Shown: positions 58,649-64,000 of the stretch, piece after piece | Position numbering within the stretch: position 1 is the stretch's first letter | How the letters are laid out: every line of letters starts with the position of its first letter | Source of the DNA: Synechococcus sp. MW101C3 | Lineage (GTDB): Bacteria; Cyanobacteriota; Cyanobacteriia; PCC-6307; Cyanobiaceae | DNA: 64,000 nucleotides | NCBI RefSeq assembly: GCF_002252635.1 | Contig: NZ_NQKX01000010.1 | Coordinates: 80,353 to 144,352, forward strand | Direction of reading: 5' to 3' | Position numbers and translations under genes: made by a program | The notes under the pieces: model-generated | What the model was told of the DNA's origin: nothing | Databases searched by the model: none | What the model saw: the letters and a program-made list of their open reading frames with translations, nothing else

Positions 58649-60792
58649 GCGGGCAGGAGATAGGGGGTGAGTGGTTCCACATCGCGCAGGTCCTGGGGCC
58701 GTCCCTGAAACTTCACCTTGCCGCGCTCCAGGTACACGATCCAGTCGCAGCGGAGGATCACGCTGGGTCGGTGGCTAACCATCACGGTGGTGAGACCCTG
58801 CCGCAGCGGCAGAAGTCGATCCAGCAGACGGCGCTCCAAGCCGGGATCCAGAGCCGCTGTGGATTCATCCAGGATCAGCACCGGCGGCCTAGCCACCAGC
58901 GCCCGGGCGATCGCCAGACGCTGCCGCTGGCCGCCGGAGAGGTTGGCACCGAACTCACCCAGCACTGTCTGATAGCCGTCGGGGAGCTCGCGGATGAACT
59001 CATCGGCCAGGGCCAGATCACAGGCAGCCACCACCTGATCGAAGCCGGCATCGGGATAGGTGAAGCGAAAGTTCTCCAGGATGGTTCGGTTGAAGAACTG
59101 CGGATCCTGTGGGATGAGCGCCACCTGCTGCCGGAGGCACTCGAGCGAGATGTCCTTGAGCCCGTAGGGTCCGAAGTGAATCGTGCCGCTCTGGGGCGGA
59201 TAAAGACCCGCCATCAGCTTCACCAGGGTGCTTTTGCCGCAACCTGACTCGCCGATCAATGCGGTCATGAAGCCGCCCGGGATCGTGATATCGAAATCCT
59301 TGAGCAGCTCCATGCGCCCGGCATGGTGAAAGCCGAGATCCTGGCAGCGGATCTCACAACCCAGTGGAAGCGCCACCCAGGGCTTCGTTGCGGCCTTGGG
59401 ATCCTCCACCGTGCCATTGAGCACCTCCGAGAGGCGATGGAACACCACCTGAGCAGTGATGAAGTCGCCGGCGAAGGCCACCAGCGAATCCAGGAACTCC
59501 AGGACGTTGAACCCCATGCCGTTGAAGGCCAGCAGCTGGCCAATGCTCAGCCGGCCGGCGATGACAAAAGTGCTTCCATACCAGAGCAGCGCCAGAGTGG
59601 TGACGTTGGAGAGAAGCTCGGTGGTGCTGGAGCCAAACAACTTCAGCTGCAGCGTCTTCCAGCGCAGATGAGACAGGGTTCCGAAATTGCTCTGGTATTC
59701 ATCCCAGACCTGCGGGGTAGCTTCGGTGGTTTTGAGAACCTGGGCCCCGCGGAAAGCCTCGACCAGGAACCCCTGATTCTCGGCGGACTGCACGATGAGA
59801 CGGCGGGTCTTCTGCCGCAGCGCAGGCAGGAACAGCAGATTGGCACTCACCACCAGCAGGAATGCGAGCAAGGCAACGACCGTGAGGGCAGGGCTGTAGG
59901 CCAACATCACCGCGAGCGACACCAGGGCGACGAAGAGCTGGCTGGGGAGGCCAAGCACCACATCGCCGATCAGACCATTGATGCGGTTGACATCGCTGAT
60001 TCGGCTCACAACTTCGCCGCTGCGGTGGCTGTCGAAATAGGTCATCGGCAACCTCAGCAGCTGATGGCCGTACTCGAGCAACATCCCGAGTTGCAGGCGC
60101 TGGGCGAAATGGCCCACGAGATGGCCCTGCAGCAGGGAGATCAGGTTGCGGAAGACGAACAGCAACAGCATTCCCAGCCCAAGGCTGGTGAGCAACTGGC
60201 TGTCCCGCCTCACCAGCACGTCGTCGGTGAGGAACTGCATCAGCAGCGGCATCGCCAGAGCGAGTAGACCGATCACCGCATTAATCGCCAGGGCCTGCAC
60301 TAGCAGGCCCCGATAGGGCAGCACCAACCTCAGGAACCGCAGGAAGGGGGCCCGTTGAGCCTCCTCCTGTTGGCTCAGACGATGGAGATCGGGCTCGAGC
60401 AGCAGCATCACGCCGTTGCTCCAGCCCTCCAGAAACTCCCGCTCGGACAACCAGCGCAGCCCAACAGCCGGATCGGCGATCAGGTAGCTCTGCCTGCGCT
60501 TAACGTGGAGGACCACCCAGTGATTGCCCTTCCAGTGGCAGATCGCTGGCAGGGGAACGGTGTCGAGATGCCGAAGCAAGTCGGACTCGGCACGCACCGC
60601 TCGGGCCTGAAAGCCGATGGCGTCGGCCCCTCGGCGCAGCCCCAACAGAGTGGAACCGAGGGAGCCGGTGCCGACCAGCTCACGCACACGCGCGAGAGAA
60701 AGATTCCTGCCGTACTGGCGAGCCACGGTCGCGACACAGGCAGCGCCGCAATCTTCCTCGGAATACTGCTCGACGAAAGCGTAGCGGGGCAT
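58645..60792 (-). CDS. Peptidase-containing ABC exporter (C39 type)
   Basis: A 715-residue PCAT: C39 peptidase (1-125), transmembrane domain (about 155-440) and ATPase (about 475-715). The peptidase residues are intact: Gln9, Cys15 (EEDCGAACVATVARQYG), His91 (NHWVVLHV) and Asp107 (LIADPA). Walker A is GESGCGKST (near 511), signature LSGGQRQRLAIARAL, Walker B LILDEST. Such proteins cut peptide precursors behind a double-glycine leader and export the product; ProcT for prochlorosins is a picocyanobacterial example. The gene is coupled to the hlyD-like gene. No precursor was found within 4 kb. It could still be a scavenged exporter for distant precursors. Confidence 0.92.
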   Translation of the reverse strand: MPRYAFVEQYSEEDCGAACVATVARQYGRNLSLARVRELVGTGSLGSTLLGLRRGADAIGFQARAVRAESDLLRHLDTVPLPAICHWKGNHWVVLHVKRRQSYLIADPAVGLRWLSEREFLEGWSNGVMLLLEPDLHRLSQQEEAQRAPFLRFLRLVLPYRGLLVQALAINAVIGLLALAMPLLMQFLTDDVLVRRDSQLLTSLGLGMLLLFVFRNLISLLQGHLVGHFAQRLQLGMLLEYGHQLLRLPMTYFDSHRSGEVVSRISDVNRINGLIGDVVLGLPSQLFVALVSLAVMLAYSPALTVVALLAFLLVVSANLLFLPALRQKTRRLIVQSAENQGFLVEAFRGAQVLKTTEATPQVWDEYQSNFGTLSHLRWKTLQLKLFGSSTTELLSNVTTLALLWYGSTFVIAGRLSIGQLLAFNGMGFNVLEFLDSLVAFAGDFITAQVVFHRLSEVLNGTVEDPKAATKPWVALPLGCEIRCQDLGFHHAGRMELLKDFDITIPGGFMTALIGESGCGKSTLVKLMAGLYPPQSGTIHFGPYGLKDISLECLRQQVALIPQDPQFFNRTILENFRFTYPDAGFDQVVAACDLALADEFIRELPDGYQTVLGEFGANLSGGQRQRLAIARALVARPPVLILDESTAALDPGLERRLLDRLLPLRQGLTTVMVSHRPSVILRCDWIVYLERGKVKFQGRPQDLRDVEPLTPYLLPA

Positions 60793-61191
60793 TGAATGGA
60801 GAACGCATCAGGAAAGTAGGGGACTAGACGTTCAAGTGACACTGAAACTGTGGCGGTTCGCAAACCGAATCAACGGCGCGCCGCGACATAGAGCCTCACA
60901 CTAAGGAAGATTTTGTAGGCCTTTTCAAGCGGCCGGCTGCCGAAAGGGATGGGGCAGCCAGCTGGATCTTCCTCAACCAGGAAGACCCAGCGAGAGCGAA
61001 CCCATTCCCCAGCAGATTCAACACGCCCTTTCGGCGCGCTGACTTAGCACCCCGGTATAAAACCTGCGCAGCAGAATGGGCCGAGGATGCGGAACAAAGT
61101 CATGGACGACTTGGAGCCTGGAGACCATGCAGTGAACGAGAGTCGAGAGTCCGGCCGTCTGCCGCCATCCCGCTGAACGCTCCAGAAATCA
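60793..61191. other. Upstream spacer of the C39 exporter (399 nt)
   Basis: No gene is supported. On the minus strand are a TATACC-type -10 candidate (complement of 61054-61059) without a -35, a small hairpin CGGTT-TGCG-AACCG near 60860, and a 41-codon TTG-started frame (60896-61021) without Cys or a leader motif. It is less GC-rich than neighbouring coding DNA. Confidence 0.45.
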
Positions 61192-62835
61192 TCACCCGAC
61201 AGCCGTAGCAAGGGCCCGGCGCCCTTCCACCGGCGCATGCAGCGACTCCTCCAACGGGGCCGTGCCGTAATCGCGCTCGAGCAGATCCATCACGGTGCGG
61301 CCGAAATCAGCGGGGTTCGTCTCGAAGGCTTCCAGGCAGATCCGGCCGAAGGTGCTGCCGAGTGGCTCGGGATTCCAGAGCAGTTTCCTGGCCGTCCAGG
61401 GCATCATGCTCATCGGGTTGTAACCGGGCTGCAGAATGTTCTGATCAAAGGCGTACTGCTCTAGGTGCGTGTGGGGCTGCAGGCCGATGAAGAAGATCGC
61501 CGGCTCCACCTGCTGCACGCCGAAGATCCGCTCCAGCTCCCGGTGATAGGCCACGGTCTGGCGGATCGTTTCCGGCCGTTCATCAATCACGTTGAAGGAG
61601 TAATTAACGGACACCGTTTCGCGGAAGCCGGCACGCACCAACAGGCGGCAATTCTCCAGCACGGTGCGAAGGTTGTAGCCCATGCGCATCTTGCGCACCA
61701 GCTCCTGGCTGCCGGAGGTGATGCCGATCTCGAAGTAACTCATGCCCGTAGCCACCATCAACTCAGCCAGTTCAGCGTCCAGGTTGTCGGCGCGGATATA
61801 GGCCGCCCAGCGGATATCGCTGAGCCCCTCCGCCTGAATCGCCCGCAGCAGCTCCTTGGCATCCTCGATATAACGGCGTGCAGGAATGAACTGGGCATCG
61901 GTGAACCAGAAGCCGCGCACGCCGCGGTCGTAGAGCTGACGCATCTCCGCCACCACCTCAGCCACCGGGTTCACCCGCACCTGCTTCCCTTCCACCACCG
62001 TGTACACGCAGTAGCAGCAGTTATGCGGACAGCCTCGCTTGGTCTGCACGCCCACATAGAAATCACCCGCATCCAGATACCAATCGAGCTGGGGCCAGAT
62101 TGAAGCGATGTAGTTGTAATCGCAGGCCGTTTTGATCAGACCGGCGGGCTGCTCGTGAATCAGGCCAGGCCGTGGCTCTTCGCCCACCACAAAACAGCGT
62201 TCAGCATCCAGTGAGACTCCTTCAATCAGCTTCTCCAGCAGTGGCTCGCCTTCGCCCACCGACACCACCGTGCCCTTGGGCAGGCGACGGCCCAGCTGCT
62301 CGTAGAACACGCTCACTGCACCACCGCCGAGCACGACGCGGGCGCTGGAGTGATAGCGCCGGGAGCGGGCCAGGCCCTTGCGCACCAGGCGCAGATTGCG
62401 CCACAGCTCTCCATAGAACGCCCCCATCAGACGCAGCCCCCCGATGGCACCGCGCAGGCGTTTCAGCGGGTCGCGCGCATAGAACACCTCGAAGGAGTTC
62501 TGCAGGGGGTTGCCGCCCCGGCCATCCACCGGCGCATAAATCTGAATGTCGCGCCAGGAGAACACCAGCAGGGTGGGACGGAAGGCGTCGATCGTGGCCA
62601 GCAGCACCCGCTCCACATCCAGCACCGGCAGGGCCGCCAGATCAAGCAGGCGCTGGGGCAGCTGCGGGAAGCGTTTGTGCAGATGATCGGCCAGATACAC
62701 CGGACCGACGGGAAAGATCGGATTGCAGGGCAAGCGGATCAGCAGCACCCGCTCGCCATTGGGGCCTTCGGCGTGATCGGCAGGCCGGCCCGGCGAAGGT
62801 TCCGGTGAAGGTTCGATGGTGGTGGCGTGCGGCAC
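61192..62835 (-). CDS. B12-binding-domain radical SAM protein, unknown substrate
   Basis: A 547-residue protein. After a Pro/Glu/Ser-rich leader (1-28), VLLIRLPCNPIFPVGPVYLAD begins a B12-binding-like domain (to about 230; VVLGGGAVSVFYEQLGRRLP). The radical SAM domain (about 255-500) has C-x3-C-x2-C in KRGCPHNCCYCVYTV (near 270). GFWFTDAQFIP and FEIGITSGSQELVRKMRMG are typical of BchE-like Fe-S oxidoreductases. The reaction is not recognised; methylation or ring closure is likely by family. cofG ends 11 nt upstream in the same direction, so they probably share a transcript. The exporter genes lie 399 nt downstream in the same orientation. Confidence 0.82.
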   Translation of the reverse strand: MPHATTIEPSPEPSPGRPADHAEGPNGERVLLIRLPCNPIFPVGPVYLADHLHKRFPQLPQRLLDLAALPVLDVERVLLATIDAFRPTLLVFSWRDIQIYAPVDGRGGNPLQNSFEVFYARDPLKRLRGAIGGLRLMGAFYGELWRNLRLVRKGLARSRRYHSSARVVLGGGAVSVFYEQLGRRLPKGTVVSVGEGEPLLEKLIEGVSLDAERCFVVGEEPRPGLIHEQPAGLIKTACDYNYIASIWPQLDWYLDAGDFYVGVQTKRGCPHNCCYCVYTVVEGKQVRVNPVAEVVAEMRQLYDRGVRGFWFTDAQFIPARRYIEDAKELLRAIQAEGLSDIRWAAYIRADNLDAELAELMVATGMSYFEIGITSGSQELVRKMRMGYNLRTVLENCRLLVRAGFRETVSVNYSFNVIDERPETIRQTVAYHRELERIFGVQQVEPAIFFIGLQPHTHLEQYAFDQNILQPGYNPMSMMPWTARKLLWNPEPLGSTFGRICLEAFETNPADFGRTVMDLLERDYGTAPLEESLHAPVEGRRALATAVG

Positions 62836-62846
62836 GTCCAGCCGGT

Positions 62847-63863
62847 TCAGGCGAAGTCGGACGCTAACAATCTCACTTCAAGATCAGTGGCCCGGCGGCG
62901 CAGGGCAGGCGGCAGCCAGGCGATCCAGGCGGGCTGCACGCACAGCCGCGGGCGCAGCTGCCAGCCAGCTGCCGCCAGCCGGGCAGAGAGCTGGGCCGGG
63001 CTTGGTTGGGGGTAGGCGGGATTGATCACATCGTGAACATCGATGCCGCCCAGGTCGTTGATGCCGGCAGCGATCGCGTCCGGCAGGCCATCGAGCGGCC
63101 ACAGGTTGGCGGGCAATTGGAGGTTCACCTCGGGCGGCAGCAGCCGGCGCGCCAGCCGGATCGAGTCGAGCACAGCCCCCTGCTCCGCTGCATCCAGCGG
63201 GCGGGCCTGCGCGCCATCGGGACGCCAGGGCTGAAGAATCACTTCCTGGAGATGGCCCCAGCGGCGCTGCAGCCTCGCCAGCAACTCCAGCGCACGGCGG
63301 CGATCCGCCGACGTTTCGCCCACGCCCAGCAGCAGACCGGTGGTGAACGGAATGCCCAGCCGGCCGGCCTGCACGAGCTGGCCGATGCGCCGCTCCAGCC
63401 GCTTGCTGGGGGCGGCCCGGTGCAGACGGTCGTAGGCGGGGCCCAGCCCTTCGAGCATCAGCCCGAGCGAGGGGTTCAGCCGCCCCAAGGCCGCCATTTC
63501 CCGCGGCGAGAGCGGGCCGGCATTGGTGTGAGGCAGGCGCCCCATGGCGAGCGCCTCCCTGCTCAGCGCCAGCAGCCGGGCGAACCAGGCGGCCCGCTGC
63601 GGAGAAGCGGGGGCGGTTTCTCCGGAGAGCAGCAGCACTTCGCTGGCCTGAGGCCGTCGGGCGAGCTGCTCGCGGGCTTCAGCTGTGGTGAGCAGTGGCG
63701 CAGTGCCGGCGGGGCGGCGAAAGCTGCAGTAGGTGCAGGCGTTGAAGCAGGCGTGGGTGGGCACCAGGGTGACGCTGGGGCTCCAGCGCACGACGGGGTA
63801 GCGGCTGCGGCGGATCGCCGCGTGGCTTCGCCTTCTGTTCTGCCGGTGCAGCTGCCTGTTCAT
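62847..63863 (-). CDS. cofG: 7,8-didemethyl-8-hydroxy-5-deazariboflavin synthase subunit CofG
   Basis: The CofG half of F0 synthase, 338 residues; with CofH it makes the 5-deazaflavin F0, used in cyanobacteria mainly as an antenna of photolyase. The SAM cluster C39-x3-C43-x2-C46 is in HACFNACTYCSFRRP, followed by VLLLSGETAP, PHTNAGPLS and GIPFTTGLLLGVGE. The start at the ATG complementary to 63861-63863 gives MNRQLHRQNRRRSHAAI; a frame open to 63932 is possible but its first residues look unconserved. cofH is not in the window. The radical SAM gene follows 11 nt later. Confidence 0.9.
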   Translation of the reverse strand: MNRQLHRQNRRRSHAAIRRSRYPVVRWSPSVTLVPTHACFNACTYCSFRRPAGTAPLLTTAEAREQLARRPQASEVLLLSGETAPASPQRAAWFARLLALSREALAMGRLPHTNAGPLSPREMAALGRLNPSLGLMLEGLGPAYDRLHRAAPSKRLERRIGQLVQAGRLGIPFTTGLLLGVGETSADRRRALELLARLQRRWGHLQEVILQPWRPDGAQARPLDAAEQGAVLDSIRLARRLLPPEVNLQLPANLWPLDGLPDAIAAGINDLGGIDVHDVINPAYPQPSPAQLSARLAAAGWQLRPRLCVQPAWIAWLPPALRRRATDLEVRLLASDFA

Positions 63864-64000
63864 CCGCCTGTGTGAACGCTCTTGCGCCGCCACTGCTGAA
63901 AACCGAAGCCAAACCTTAAGCGCCCCACACATCCCGCAATGTGCTGTTACATTGCGTCAGGCGAAAGGCTCCGGCCTGCGGAGGGGACGTTCCCCCGACG
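63864..64000. other. Upstream region of cofG at the window edge
   Basis: No gene is visible in the last 137 nt. The region carries the inverted repeat at 63936-63955 and a GGGGA-CGT-TCCCC element near 63981. It probably contains the promoter of cofG and perhaps of a gene beyond the window. Confidence 0.4.
63936..63955. promoter_or_regulatory. Inverted repeat containing an exact HLR1-type half-site
   Basis: GCAATGT (63936-63942) and ACATTGC (63949-63955) form a perfect 7-bp dyad around GCTGTT. Within it GTTACATT (63946-63953) fits the RpaB/HLR1 half-site consensus exactly, though the second tandem half is missing. It lies 73 nt before the cofG start. Confidence 0.45.

Noticed and set aside
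60896..61021. A 41-residue TTG-started frame on the minus strand, upstream of the C39 exporter
   Set aside because: It was considered as a precursor peptide but lacks a leader-like acidic helix, a GG-type cleavage site and Cys/Ser/Thr-rich core.

Overview
The window is a GC-rich (about two thirds G+C by eye) stretch of a unicellular picocyanobacterial chromosome of the Synechococcus/Cyanobium type. The evidence is direct: photosystem I genes psaI, psaL, psaA and psaB, a probable ferredoxin-type glutamate synthase, a methyltransferase closely resembling the Sll0418-type enzyme of tocopherol and plastoquinone synthesis, LL-diaminopimelate aminotransferase, a CbiG-CobJ cobalamin fusion, an RNase E with the cyanobacterial arginine-rich tail, and scattered HIP1 octamers (GCGATCGC). 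No rRNA, CRISPR array, insertion sequence or prophage was seen.

Layout. 1-12.5 kb: the large ribosomal-protein cluster in cyanobacterial order (rplV end, rpsC, rplP, rpmC, rpsQ, rplN, rplX, rplE, rpsH, rplF, rplR, rpsE, rplO, secY, adk, rpmJ, rpsM, rpsK, rpoA, rplQ, truA, rplM, rpsI, rpmE), closed by a strong terminator and followed by prfA. 13.7-18.5 kb: single genes (HNH nuclease, alr, tRNA-Ser, a beta-lactamase-fold protein, an NlpC/P60 peptidase, a GT2 glycosyltransferase). 18.6-27.4 kb: psaI-psaL, an orphan RND pump, then psaB and psaA on the minus strand. 27.8-37 kb: a secreted Glu/Pro-rich protein coupled to CbiG-CobJ, tRNA-Pro, lipA and the 4.6-kb glutamate synthase gene. 37-44.5 kb: a phosphodiester-glycosidase-like secreted protein, an A-type Fe-S protein and the str operon (rpsL, rpsG, fusA, tuf, rpsJ) with its terminator. 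44.8-56.8 kb: a LON-domain protein coupled to the quinone methyltransferase, pheA, a DUF1997-like protein, rnhB and rne behind a long structured leader, a radical SAM/DUF2344 protein, dapL, and clpS coupled to a CPBP membrane protease. 56.8-64 kb: a more accessory-looking block, all genes on the minus strand: cofG, a second radical SAM protein, a C39-peptidase ABC exporter and its HlyD partner, with two non-coding gaps of lower GC content.

How the genes work together. The first cluster and the str operon build the ribosome, RNA polymerase alpha, the Sec channel and translation factors. The psa genes encode the photosystem I core (A/B) and its trimerisation-side subunits (I/L). The exporter pair is the most system-like accessory unit: its C39 catalytic residues look intact, which predicts cleavage and secretion of double-glycine-leader peptides, yet no precursor gene is visible beside it. 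Points that merit checking are the apparent CTG start of truA, palindromes in both the str leader and the tuf-rpsJ spacer, tandem hairpins before secY and rpsM, mutually exclusive hairpins in the rne leader, and two divergent genes whose start codons form a single 8-bp palindrome.
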